Shown here: positions 51,945 to 60,396 of the stretch, piece after piece | Position numbering within the stretch: position 1 is the first letter of the stretch | Layout: every line of letters begins with the position of its first letter | From: an uncultured Alcaligenaceae bacterium | Lineage (GTDB): Bacteria > Pseudomonadota > Gammaproteobacteria > Burkholderiales > Burkholderiaceae_B | Assembly (NCBI GenBank): GCA_937995985.1 | Contig: CALKIR010000025.1 | Location: forward strand, 1-64,000 | DNA: 64,000 bases | Direction: 5' to 3' | Position numbers and translations under genes: made by a program | Notes under the pieces: model-generated | Database searches by the model: none | Told to the model about the DNA's origin: nothing | What the model saw: only the letters and a program-made list of their open reading frames with translations

Positions 51945-52897
51945 TAGGCCCTCCCACGTACCAAACGAACCAAGCTGGGCAATACCCCATTGGGTAAGAA
52001 AATCATGACCAACATCATGATTAGCCCCAAGGCTATTTGCTCATATTCTTGTAAAAAGGTCAGTACTTGGGGTAAAGCAGTTAAGATAGTCGAGCCAAAT
52101 AATGCCCCCACTACCGAGGCAGCCCCACCCAAAACCGCCATAGTGACTATCTCTACTGAATGCATAAAACTGGCCAAATCCGGAGTGACATAACGGTTTT
52201 GCATGGCCAACAATGAGCCAGCAAAGGAAGCATAGATAGCTGATATCACAAAACCTTTGAGCTTATACCGAGCCACATCTACTCCAATCGTTGCCGCAGC
52301 AACTTCAGAATCATGCAAAGCACGCAAGGCGCGACCGGATGCACTATATTGTAGATTGAGCGCGACCAATGCCCCTACCAACATGACCACTGCGCTAAAG
52401 GCATACCAAAACTCGGCATTGCTTAGCTTGATGCCAATGCTGCTCAACCAAGCCCGCAAGGCAAAATTAGGTACCTCCATCCCATCGGGCCCTCCGGTGA
52501 GCCAACTCTCATTGGTGAGGATCATGGAGATCAAAATCCCAAAACCAAGAGTTGCTACGGATAAATAATAGCCACGCAGGCGCAAAATAGGACGTCCCAC
52601 TAACCAGGCCAATACTGCTGAAATGACGGCACCTAAAATAGCCGACCAAAACACAGGCAAACCAATCAACTTGGGCGCTAACGCACAGCTATAAGCCCCT
52701 ATGCCAATGAACCCAGCGTGACCCAAGCTAATTTGACCTACAAAACCAGTCAGGATCATGATGCCCATGACCGCAATGGTATTAATCAGCACTAAAGAGC
52801 CTACTCTGAAATGATAGGAAGAGGAGAAAAACAATGGGGCAATCACCACCACCAACAGTAATACAACTAGCGTAACAATACGAGGCGACGTTTTCAT
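51944..52897 (-). CDS. livM: LIV-type ABC transporter permease (LivM-like)
   Basis: 317-aa inner-membrane permease with about nine hydrophobic segments. Family phrases: ILTGFVGQISLGHAGFIGIGAY, GPDGMEVP and LHDSEVAAATIGVDVARYKLKGFVIS. It forms the pore with the LivH-like protein encoded 2 bases upstream. Confidence 0.9.
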   Translation of the reverse strand: MKTSPRIVTLVVLLLVVVIAPLFFSSSYHFRVGSLVLINTIAVMGIMILTGFVGQISLGHAGFIGIGAYSCALAPKLIGLPVFWSAILGAVISAVLAWLVGRPILRLRGYYLSVATLGFGILISMILTNESWLTGGPDGMEVPNFALRAWLSSIGIKLSNAEFWYAFSAVVMLVGALVALNLQYSASGRALRALHDSEVAAATIGVDVARYKLKGFVISAIYASFAGSLLAMQNRYVTPDLASFMHSVEIVTMAVLGGAASVVGALFGSTILTALPQVLTFLQEYEQIALGLIMMLVMIFLPNGVLPSLVRLVRGRA

Positions 52898-52899
52898 GG

Positions 52900-53775
52900 C
52901 TACACCCTTTCTGCTGAAGTTCTGGCCCCGAACAAGCCCTGTGGCATAAAGAACAATACGGCCAAAATCACCACAAAAGCAGCAGCGTCTTTGTATTGAG
53001 AGCTAATATAGCCCGCAGTCATGGACTCTAATAAACCCAATACAATCCCACCGACCAGAGCTCCTTTGGGATTCCCCATACCGCCTAACATCGCAGCGGC
53101 AAACCCTTTAAGGGCCATCGTCATCCCAATATCAAAACTAGTCAATGTAATGGGAGTCACCAATACCCCTGCCAACGCACCAATCGCAGCAGAAACGGCA
53201 AATGATAAGGTCATCACATAGTTGGTGTTAATTCCCACCAACAACGCAGCCATTCTATTGTTTGCTGTTGCTAAAACAGCCCGTCCAAGCAGGGTTTTAT
53301 TAAAAAACAACCAAAGTAAAACAAAGATTAAAATGGCACCAAAAAATACCCAAAGGTTCTGAGGCACAATGGTTGCCCCAAAAATATGGATAGGTGCCTC
53401 GCCCGTAAAAGCTGGAAAGCGATATAGCTGTTTACCCAAAAATACTTGCGTCAAACCACGTACAAAAATGGACGCACCAATGGTAATGATGATAATACTG
53501 ACTACTGGTGCTTTACGTGCGGGCTCAATGGCAAACTTATTCAAAGCAATCCCGACCAAAGCCGTAAAGACCACGGCAAATAATGCCGCAAAAGGCAACG
53601 ACCACCCAGCCATAAAGGCTGTTGCAGTAATCATCCCTCCCAACATGACAAATTCGCCTTGAGCAAAATTAACCACATCGGAAGCGTTATAAATAATAGT
53701 AAAGCCTAAGGCGACTAGGGCATAAACAGCGCCCACCGCTAACCCTGACAAGAAGAACTGTAGAAACTCAGACAT
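52900..53775 (-). CDS. livH: LIV-type ABC transporter permease (LivH-like)
   Basis: 291-aa inner-membrane permease with about eight hydrophobic segments. Typical LivH sequence: GLAVGAVYALVALGFTIIYNASDVVNFAQGEF at residues about 10-42, and GMGNPKGALVGGIVLGLLES. It follows the binding-protein gene after an 81-bp gap that contains a stable hairpin. Confidence 0.9.
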   Translation of the reverse strand: MSEFLQFFLSGLAVGAVYALVALGFTIIYNASDVVNFAQGEFVMLGGMITATAFMAGWSLPFAALFAVVFTALVGIALNKFAIEPARKAPVVSIIIITIGASIFVRGLTQVFLGKQLYRFPAFTGEAPIHIFGATIVPQNLWVFFGAILIFVLLWLFFNKTLLGRAVLATANNRMAALLVGINTNYVMTLSFAVSAAIGALAGVLVTPITLTSFDIGMTMALKGFAAAMLGGMGNPKGALVGGIVLGLLESMTAGYISSQYKDAAAFVVILAVLFFMPQGLFGARTSAERV

Positions 53776-53809
53776 TCAGAGCCCCTCTATTTGTGCAGAC
53801 ATTCATCCC

Positions 53810-53837
53810 TTGGCAGCAGACCCCTGTCTGCTGCCAA
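53810..53837. other. Hairpin between binding-protein and permease genes of the LIV-type operon
   Basis: A perfect 12-bp stem (TTGGCAGCAGAC with GTCTGCTGCCAA), loop of 4, directly after the livK-like stop. No T-run follows on the minus strand, so it is more likely an mRNA 3'-end stabiliser or partial terminator that raises binding-protein levels over the permease genes. Confidence 0.7.
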
Positions 53838-53856
53838 AGACTGTACCTTTGATTAT

Positions 53857-55017
53857 TTAATCCTCAACAATCACCCAACCACCATCCCGAACCTCTAACA
53901 TCCGGAAAGCGGTTAAATCCAGGCCTAAATGATCATCAGGACTAAAATTAAACACTCCCGTAGCACCAACAAAACCTTGGGTCTCCTCAAGGGCGTCACG
54001 AATGGCTACAGGATCAGTACTCCCTGCCCGCTCAATAGCATCTACAATTAAATACAGTGCATCGTGCGCATAACCACCAAAGGTAGACACGGGCTTTCCG
54101 GTGGCAGACTCATAGCGCTCTTTGTACTTTTGCACCACCTCGCGCTGCACATCATCTTCGGCCAGCTGCTCTGCAACCAACAAAGGCGAGCCAGGCAGAC
54201 GAATACCCTCAGCCAACTCAGGTCCTGCTAGCTCGATGAATGCGTTTGAAGCAACACCATGAGATTGATAGAGAGGCAAATCAATCCCAAGCTGCCTGTA
54301 ATTACGCGTCACTATGGCCGGACCCGAGCCTAAGCCGAGGTTTAAAATAGCTTCCACCCCATCCTTGCCCCGCAAATTTGTTAATTGTGGGGTCATATCG
54401 GCATCATTAGGACCAAAGGTTTCATCACCCACTATCTCAATGCCATAATTATCTACAATCTCTAAGCACTGCTTGCGCATTGAGGCCCCAAAACTATCGG
54501 ATCCTGAGATGAGACCAATTTTAGTAATGTTTTGTTTTTGCATGTCCTCAAAAATTTTTTCACAGGCCATGCGATCAGTATGGGGGGTTTTAAAAGTGAA
54601 CTTTCGTACTGGCTCAATAATTTCTATTGCCCCAGCCAAAGAAATAAAGGGGACCTCCTCCTCTTCGGCAATAGGCATAATGGCCATTGTTGCCCCAGTT
54701 GTGGACCCTCCTATAATGGCCACGACCTCGTCATCCTCTATTAGACGAGTCCCAAAAGTACGCGCCTTATTCGCATCTCCGGCATCATCATAAATAATAA
54801 TGCGCACTTTTTCCCCTAATACGCCGCCTGCCTCATTAATATCCTCAACAAGCATGCGTAATGTCTCCTCCTCCGGCTCGCCTAGAAATGAAGCCATTCC
54901 CGTGGTGGATAAGCTGGAGCCAATCAAAATATCCGCCTGAGCTGAAGCAGCCAGGCCCCCAGCAAATAACGCCGCAGCGATGCTGGATAACAGTTTATTT
55001 TTAATTAATGTTTTCAT
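53857..55017 (-). CDS. livK: LIV-type periplasmic substrate-binding protein
   Basis: 386-aa binding protein with Sec signal (MKTLIKNKLLSSIAAALFAGGL, cleavage near AQA-DIL). LivK-type phrases: IGSSLSTTGMASFLGEPEEETLRMLVEDINEAGG, GGSTTGATMAIMPIAEEEEVPFISLAGA. It has lost the usual short ligand loop wording of leucine binders in places, but ligand cannot be predicted. AGGAG upstream. Gene order livK-H-M-G-F between paaN and paaX suggests uptake of a phenylacetate pathway substrate. Confidence 0.88.
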   Translation of the reverse strand: MKTLIKNKLLSSIAAALFAGGLAASAQADILIGSSLSTTGMASFLGEPEEETLRMLVEDINEAGGVLGEKVRIIIYDDAGDANKARTFGTRLIEDDEVVAIIGGSTTGATMAIMPIAEEEEVPFISLAGAIEIIEPVRKFTFKTPHTDRMACEKIFEDMQKQNITKIGLISGSDSFGASMRKQCLEIVDNYGIEIVGDETFGPNDADMTPQLTNLRGKDGVEAILNLGLGSGPAIVTRNYRQLGIDLPLYQSHGVASNAFIELAGPELAEGIRLPGSPLLVAEQLAEDDVQREVVQKYKERYESATGKPVSTFGGYAHDALYLIVDAIERAGSTDPVAIRDALEETQGFVGATGVFNFSPDDHLGLDLTAFRMLEVRDGGWVIVED

Positions 55018-55099
55018 AACAGTCTCCTATTAGAGTTTGAATCTCAAAAAACCACCCTACTTTTTGTTGTCACATTTTTGCTTTAATGCAAATAAAGGG

Positions 55100-56758
55100 T
55101 TAGGGTATTGGGCGACGCCACATAGCAATACGGAATCGATTGGCCACAAAAGCACTGTCTGTTAAACATGCATTGCCTGCTGGATTAGCGCCAGTCACGT
55201 GGAAATCACTAAATGCAGCACTTTGATTCACAAAAATGCCATGCAGCAAATTGATAGATAAATTAACGCCTGCTGCCATAAAGGCCTCAATGGCATAGTC
55301 AATCTGCGACGCATCTAACTCATACAATGCCGCGGTAATAGCCCCCTTGCGCTGCGCTAAATCAGCCGCGCGATCGATGGCCGCCTGAACATCCGTCACA
55401 GGAATAATGAAACTGATGGGCCCAAAATGCTCTTGGCCATAGATCTCTTGCTCATCAAAATCAACCTCCATCAGTAACGGAGAAGCCGTCCGTGCTGATC
55501 CTGCCTCTGGATAAGGCGCTGAGGCACGCAATACCTTGCCAACCTTTTGAATCTCCTGAATATGCTCCAGGATATCTGGATTAACAATCGCTCCTGCAAT
55601 CATTGCGGCCCGCTCTGGATCAGCAAGCAATCCATCTAAGGCCGCCACAATCCCTTGTACGACCTCGTCATAGGACTTGTGCCCCTCCCCAACCCGAATC
55701 CCTTCTTTAGGGACAAATATATTTTGCGGAGTGGTGCACATTTGCCCACTATACAAAGCGAGAGAAAAGGCCAAGTTCGCACACATGGCATCAAAATCAT
55801 CTGTCGCCGACAGCACAATGCTATTGACTCCGGTCTCCTCGGTGTAAAGCAAATCGGTTGCAGCATGTGCCCGCAACCAATCACCAAACCCAGCCGAGCC
55901 GGTGTAATCAATAATGCTCACCTCGGGGCGCACAGCAAGGGCCTGAGCCAAATCATGTCCGGGCATCTCCGCAGCCAACAATACGACATTAGGTGAAAAC
56001 CCTTCCGCGGCTAATACCTCACGTGCGATTTGTACTGTCACAGCCATCGGCAACACTGCTGCAGGATGTGGTTTGGCAATCACTGCATTGCCTGTAACCA
56101 GGCTAGCAAAAAAACCGGAGTAGCTATTCCATGTCGGGAAAGTTCTACACCCAATGACCAAGCCGATACCTCGAGGCACAATGCGCCAATGTTTTTCTAA
56201 ACGCACCTCTTTGCCCCGACCTACAGGCTTGACCCACTCTGCTTGCTGAGGCACTGCGGTCATGGCCTGCCAAGCATAAGCAATGGCCTCTAAACCACGG
56301 TCCTGGGCATGGGGCCCACCTGCCTGAAAAGCCATTGGAAAGCCTTGACCGCTGGTATGCATGGTGGCATGAGCCATCAAAAAACTATTTTGATTCAGCC
56401 GATGGAGAATCTCCAAACACACTCCAGTGCGCTGTTCAACACTAGCCGCAGCCCACTCGCTGCGCGCCTCATTGGCAGCCTGTATCAACTCCTTGGCTCC
56501 GGCTAAAGGATAAGTAATCCCCAACTCTAAGCCATGGGGAGAGATCTCTGCGCCACCTCGATCAGACTCTGGATGCCCAGGCAGTTGAAAAGGATGTTGC
56601 AACAGTGCCTGAAAGCGCTCTAACCCTTTCTGGCGAGCCCCTTCGCCATATATTTTTTCGCTGGGCACCTCTGGATACACAGTCCAGAACTCGCGAGTAG
56701 AAATAGCCTGAAGTGCTCCTTCTAGAGTCTTGCGATGCCGTTCAAATAATTGAGTCAT
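55100..56758 (-). CDS. paaN: PaaN-type aldehyde dehydrogenase-like phenylacetate degradation protein
   Basis: 552-aa aldehyde dehydrogenase superfamily protein. The active-site region is SGQMCTTPQNIFVP, with Cys; the cofactor domain shows NAVIAKPHPAAVLPMAVT and DYTGSAGFGDWL. It lacks the MaoC domain of PaaZ. PaaN proteins of this size accompany paa genes in Bordetella-type bacteria; the exact reaction is not settled. It starts 180 bases from an operator-like sequence shared with divergent paaG. Confidence 0.88.
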   Translation of the reverse strand: MTQLFERHRKTLEGALQAISTREFWTVYPEVPSEKIYGEGARQKGLERFQALLQHPFQLPGHPESDRGGAEISPHGLELGITYPLAGAKELIQAANEARSEWAAASVEQRTGVCLEILHRLNQNSFLMAHATMHTSGQGFPMAFQAGGPHAQDRGLEAIAYAWQAMTAVPQQAEWVKPVGRGKEVRLEKHWRIVPRGIGLVIGCRTFPTWNSYSGFFASLVTGNAVIAKPHPAAVLPMAVTVQIAREVLAAEGFSPNVVLLAAEMPGHDLAQALAVRPEVSIIDYTGSAGFGDWLRAHAATDLLYTEETGVNSIVLSATDDFDAMCANLAFSLALYSGQMCTTPQNIFVPKEGIRVGEGHKSYDEVVQGIVAALDGLLADPERAAMIAGAIVNPDILEHIQEIQKVGKVLRASAPYPEAGSARTASPLLMEVDFDEQEIYGQEHFGPISFIIPVTDVQAAIDRAADLAQRKGAITAALYELDASQIDYAIEAFMAAGVNLSINLLHGIFVNQSAAFSDFHVTGANPAGNACLTDSAFVANRFRIAMWRRPIP

Positions 56759-56935
56759 GTAAAGCCTTTCCTCTAAAGATGAACCCCAAATGGCCTAACA
56801 CCTGCGTGTAGGTGAGCTGGGAAAACCCTAATAGCGCAATTTGTACAGAATCGAATAAAAAATATGTGGACTCTTTCAATTCATATACTTGCACACTCAC
56901 CCCAAATACCTCAGGTGCTAGGCTCACAACCATTA

Positions 56936-56964
56936 TTGACCGACCGGACGGTTTGCGCAATAGT
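56936..56964 (+). promoter_or_regulatory. Predicted paaG promoter overlapping the operator
   Basis: A -35-like TTGACC (56936-56941) and -10-like AATAGT (56959-56964) are 17 bases apart. The operator-like dyad lies across the -35 and spacer, as expected for repression. The -10 is a weak match. Confidence 0.35.
56939..56952. promoter_or_regulatory. Candidate PaaR operator in the paaN-paaG gap
   Basis: ACCGACCGGACGGT, an interrupted dyad with CCGG at its centre, in the 275-bp gap between divergent paaN and paaG. It differs by one base from the candidate site upstream of paaA at 49384. Confidence 0.68.
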
Positions 56965-57033
56965 GACAACCCTAATCCGGCAGCTCAGTTGGTTCTCTGG
57001 TTGATATTTTGCTAACACTTTAGGAGGGAAAAC

Positions 57034-57834
57034 GTGTGCAGTCAGCCCGTTTCGTCTGAAATAAACACTCTGCTCGAAGAGGGAGTGCTTCGTATTACGC
57101 TCAATCGCCCTGATGCATTGAATTCGCTCAATGCCGCCATGCATCGTGCTTTACAAAGTGCCTTTGATCGCGCTCAAAGCGAGGATGTACGCGCCGTTTT
57201 GCTTACTGGCAACGGTCGGGGGTTTTGTGCGGGCCAAGATCTGGCCGAGCAGTCACCCGAGCACCCAGATTATGATCCTGATCTGGCCCAAACCATTGAA
57301 AAATACTACAACCCTCTCATTCGCAAAATGACACAATTGCCTAAGCCAATTGTCTGCGCGGTTAATGGGGTCGCCGCCGGTGCAGGGGTCAGTTTGGCGC
57401 TCGCTTGCGACCTTGTCTTTGCTGCTCGCTCTGCAAAATTTATTCAGGCCTTTGCCAAAATAGGCTTGGTTCCAGACTCTGGGAGCACATGGTTTTTACC
57501 TCATCTTATTGGACGTGCGCGCGCTATGGCACTGGCGCTAACAGCAGAGCCTCTCAGTGCAGAACAAGCGCAACAATGGGGACTGATTTGGCAGGTAGTT
57601 GAGGACGATGCCTTACTGGATACGGCATTACAACAAGCCCGCAGCTTTGCCCAAGGACCTACCTACGGCTACGGACTGACCAAGCAAGCCATTCATGCAG
57701 CGAGCACCCAAAGTCTTAATGAGCAGCTCGAGCTAGAAAAACAGCTGCAACGTCAGGCCGGCTTTAGCCAAGATTTCCAAGAGGGGGTACAGGCCTTCTT
57801 AGAAAAGCGTGCCCCCAATTTCACAGGGAGATAA
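57034..57834 (+). CDS. paaG: Ring-epoxide isomerase PaaG (enoyl-CoA hydratase family)
   Basis: 266-aa crotonase-fold enzyme. It converts ring-1,2-epoxyphenylacetyl-CoA to the oxepin. Oxyanion-hole region: LLTGNGRGFCAGQDLAE; second: VNGVAAGAGVSLALACDLVFAA; and GLVPDSGSTWFLP, where PaaG-type enzymes carry Asp rather than a second Glu. It starts with GTG at 57034; AGGAGG lies 6 bases upstream, which decides the start. First gene of paaG-I-K-R. Confidence 0.92.
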   Translation: MCSQPVSSEINTLLEEGVLRITLNRPDALNSLNAAMHRALQSAFDRAQSEDVRAVLLTGNGRGFCAGQDLAEQSPEHPDYDPDLAQTIEKYYNPLIRKMTQLPKPIVCAVNGVAAGAGVSLALACDLVFAARSAKFIQAFAKIGLVPDSGSTWFLPHLIGRARAMALALTAEPLSAEQAQQWGLIWQVVEDDALLDTALQQARSFAQGPTYGYGLTKQAIHAASTQSLNEQLELEKQLQRQAGFSQDFQEGVQAFLEKRAPNFTGR

Positions 57835-57840
57835 TTGCTC

Positions 57841-58284
57841 ATGACCTCACCAATGGACCTCAGTCCCCAAGCACTGGCCGAGCAATGTGCCCAAGCAATG
57901 TGGCAAGACGATGAGGCCACCCAGAAACTAGGGATGACTCTGGTTTCTGTGCAACCAGGCTCAGCCACAATCACCATGCCGGTGACCCAAGCCATGGTCA
58001 ATGGACACAATACCTGCCATGGAGGCTATTTGTTCACTCTTGCGGACTCTTGCTTTGCTTTTTCTTGTAACACCTATAACCAACGCACAGTCGCGCAACA
58101 ATGCAACATTACCTATGTTGCCCCCGCTTTTGCTGGCGACATACTGACAGCCACAGGCAAAGAGATTAGCCGCCAAGGCCGCAGCGGGATCTATGACGTT
58201 GAAATTACTAACCAAGATGGTGCTCCCATTGCCTATTTCCGCGGATTGGCTCGTACCATCAAGGGCACCTTGCTAGAGCCCTAA
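57841..58284 (+). CDS. paaI: Phenylacetyl-CoA thioesterase PaaI (hotdog fold)
   Basis: 147-aa hotdog thioesterase. The catalytic region is NTCHGGYLFTLADSCFAFSCN with the family Asp. It removes CoA from dead-end hydroxyphenylacetyl-CoA. The ATG at 57841 is preferred over an in-frame TTG at 57835; AGGGAG lies about 10 bases upstream. It begins 6 bases after paaG. Confidence 0.92.
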   Translation: MTSPMDLSPQALAEQCAQAMWQDDEATQKLGMTLVSVQPGSATITMPVTQAMVNGHNTCHGGYLFTLADSCFAFSCNTYNQRTVAQQCNITYVAPAFAGDILTATGKEISRQGRSGIYDVEITNQDGAPIAYFRGLARTIKGTLLEP

Positions 58285-58356
58285 GCACCCTATTTAACTG
58301 TTTAACCCAATTTTTAGTTTTTATATTTGGCGAAAGCCACCTGTGGAGGAATTACA

Positions 58357-59661
58357 ATGAAACACCTTAGACGCGCCACAGCCGAACTTGAACCGATTGA
58401 AACCGCATCCCTTGATGAAATTCGCGCCCTGCAACTTGAGCGCTTACGTTGGTCGCTGCAGCACGCCTATGACAACTCGCCTTTTTATAAGCAGCGCTTT
58501 GATGAAAAAGGAGTACACCCCTCCGATTTAAAGCAGCTCTCTGATTTGGCTCTATTCCCATTTACTACCAAAGAAGACCTGCGCAATACCTACCCTTTTG
58601 GTATGTTCGCTACCCCTCGCGAAAACCTAGTACGCGTGCATGCCTCATCAGGAACCACAGGCAAACCCATTATCGTTGGCTATACCGCCAATGATATTGA
58701 TGTCTGGGCCACAGTAATGGCGCGTAGCATTCGTGCTGCTGGGGGACGTCCTGGAGATATTTTGCATAATGCCTATGGATATGGCCTGTTTACCGGGGGA
58801 TTGGGCGTTCACTATGGCGGCGAAAAATTAGGCTGCACGGTCGTGCCTATTTCTGGCGGTATGACAGCCCGACAAGTCATGCTCATGCAGGACTTTAGGC
58901 CCGATATCATCATGGTTACCCCCTCCTATATGCTGTCTATCTTAGATGAGTTTAAAAACCAAGGTATTGACCCACGAGAGTCCTCTTTGCGGGTCGGGAT
59001 TTTTGGGGCAGAACCCTGGACTAATGCCATGCGCCAAGAAATAGAAGAAGCCTTCAACATGGATGCTGTTGATATTTACGGGCTTTCTGAGATCATGGGG
59101 CCTGGGGTAGCTAATGAATGTGTGGAAACCAAAGATGGCCTGCATATTTGGGAGGACCATTTCTTCCCCGAAATTATCGATCCCGATACCGGTGAACCGC
59201 TTCCTGATGGTGAGCTGGGCGAATTGGTCTTTACCACCCTCACCAAAGAAGGGCTGCCCATGATTCGCTATCGCACTCGTGATTTAAGCCGACTGCTACC
59301 TGGTACCGCCCGCAGCATGAGACGCATGGAAAAAGTCACGGGCCGCAGTGATGACATGATCATCTTACGCGGCGTAAACGTATTCCCTACTCAGGTAGAA
59401 GAGCAAATTCTCAAATGCAGTGCCTTGGCTCCGCACTTCCAAATTGAATTGCGTCGCGAAGGGCGCATGGATGAGATGATTATCCACGTAGAGTGTCAAA
59501 AGGATCACAGCAGTGAAGATGCACGCAATGCCGCTGCGCGCGAACTCCATGCACATATTCGCAACACCATCGGTATTAACTGCAAAGTACAAATTTGCCT
59601 ACCTGAAACCTTAGAGCGTTCCGAAGGCAAAGCCAAGCGTATTATTGACAACCGCAGATAA
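58357..59661 (+). CDS. paaK: Phenylacetate-CoA ligase
   Basis: 434-aa adenylate-forming enzyme that activates phenylacetate to its CoA ester, the entry step of the pathway. The nucleotide-binding loop is HASSGTTGKPIIVGYT; other PaaK features are YGYGLFTGGLGVHYG, EPWTNAMRQEIE, YGLSEIMGPGVA and GRSDDMIILRGVNVFPTQ. GGAGGA lies 8 bases before the ATG at 58357, which settles the start. It follows paaI by 72 bases. Confidence 0.96.
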   Translation: MKHLRRATAELEPIETASLDEIRALQLERLRWSLQHAYDNSPFYKQRFDEKGVHPSDLKQLSDLALFPFTTKEDLRNTYPFGMFATPRENLVRVHASSGTTGKPIIVGYTANDIDVWATVMARSIRAAGGRPGDILHNAYGYGLFTGGLGVHYGGEKLGCTVVPISGGMTARQVMLMQDFRPDIIMVTPSYMLSILDEFKNQGIDPRESSLRVGIFGAEPWTNAMRQEIEEAFNMDAVDIYGLSEIMGPGVANECVETKDGLHIWEDHFFPEIIDPDTGEPLPDGELGELVFTTLTKEGLPMIRYRTRDLSRLLPGTARSMRRMEKVTGRSDDMIILRGVNVFPTQVEEQILKCSALAPHFQIELRREGRMDEMIIHVECQKDHSSEDARNAAARELHAHIRNTIGINCKVQICLPETLERSEGKAKRIIDNRR

Positions 59662-59674
59662 TAACTGCCCCCTG

Positions 59675-59710
59675 CCCTTAAGGCCTGATGCCTTAGGGGT
59701 GGGGTATAAT
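59675..59710 (+). promoter_or_regulatory. Hairpin followed by TATAAT upstream of paaR
   Basis: A 10-bp stem (CCCTTAAGGC with GCCTTAGGGG, one G-U) ends just before TATAAT at 59705-59710. No convincing -35 element is seen and no T-run follows the stem. It may mark a separate paaR promoter or a processing site between paaK and paaR. Confidence 0.3.
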
Positions 59711-59747
59711 ACGCCCATTGTCGAACATGAATTAGGACAGTTCTATT

Positions 59748-60359
59748 ATGGTACAAACACGACGTGCAGCCGATTACGAAGAAAAACAGCAAAATATCCG
59801 CCAAAATGCAGCAGCTGTTTTTGCTGATTTAGGCATGGAAAAGGCGTCGATGGCCCAGATTGCTGCACGCAGCCAAGTATCAAAAGCTTTGCTCTACCAC
59901 TATTACCCTAGTAAGGCTGAGCTTATATTTGATATTATCTATAGCCATCTCAATGAGCTCTATGATGCTATCAAAGGAGTAGCAAACGATACTCGGGATC
60001 TGCCCCCGGAAGAGCGGCTGCGTAGACTGGTCCATCAAATTCTTGAATGCTACAGAGATGCTGATGACAAGCATCAGATGCAAATCAATAGCCGCAGCTC
60101 GTTACCGGATGATAAAATTAAAGAAATCAATGAGATAGAGCGTAAAATTGTGCGCTTGGTATCTGATGTCATTCAGGATATTCATCCTGATATCAACCAA
60201 GACAAACCCCTATTAAAGCCGGTGACCATGTCATTATTTGGTATGCTCAATTGGGTATACATGTGGTTTAAGCCCAATGGCCCAATCAGTCGTTCTGATT
60301 ATGCTGATTTAAGCACCACCTTATTCCTCGAAGGGGTCAAGGGGCTTACCAAACGCTAG
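59748..60359 (+). CDS. paaR: TetR-family regulator PaaR
   Basis: 203-aa TetR-type repressor. The N-terminal helix-turn-helix (about residues 15-65) includes ASMAQIAARSQVSKALLYHYYP. The rest is the ligand-binding region. It follows paaK by 86 bases on the same strand, and two operator-like dyads of the PaaR type flank the paa operons, so PaaR is the likely reader, with phenylacetyl-CoA as probable inducer. Its stop codon lies in the terminator stem. Confidence 0.85.
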   Translation: MVQTRRAADYEEKQQNIRQNAAAVFADLGMEKASMAQIAARSQVSKALLYHYYPSKAELIFDIIYSHLNELYDAIKGVANDTRDLPPEERLRRLVHQILECYRDADDKHQMQINSRSSLPDDKIKEINEIERKIVRLVSDVIQDIHPDINQDKPLLKPVTMSLFGMLNWVYMWFKPNGPISRSDYADLSTTLFLEGVKGLTKR

Positions 60360-60384
60360 GCCCTCATCGACCTAGCGTTTTTTA
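60351..60384 (+). terminator. Rho-independent terminator overlapping the paaR stop
   Basis: A perfect 10-bp stem AAACGCTAGG / CCTAGCGTTT, loop of 10, then a T-run. The paaR stop TAG is inside the left arm. Confidence 0.88.
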
Positions 60385-60396
60385 CACCTATTTGAC

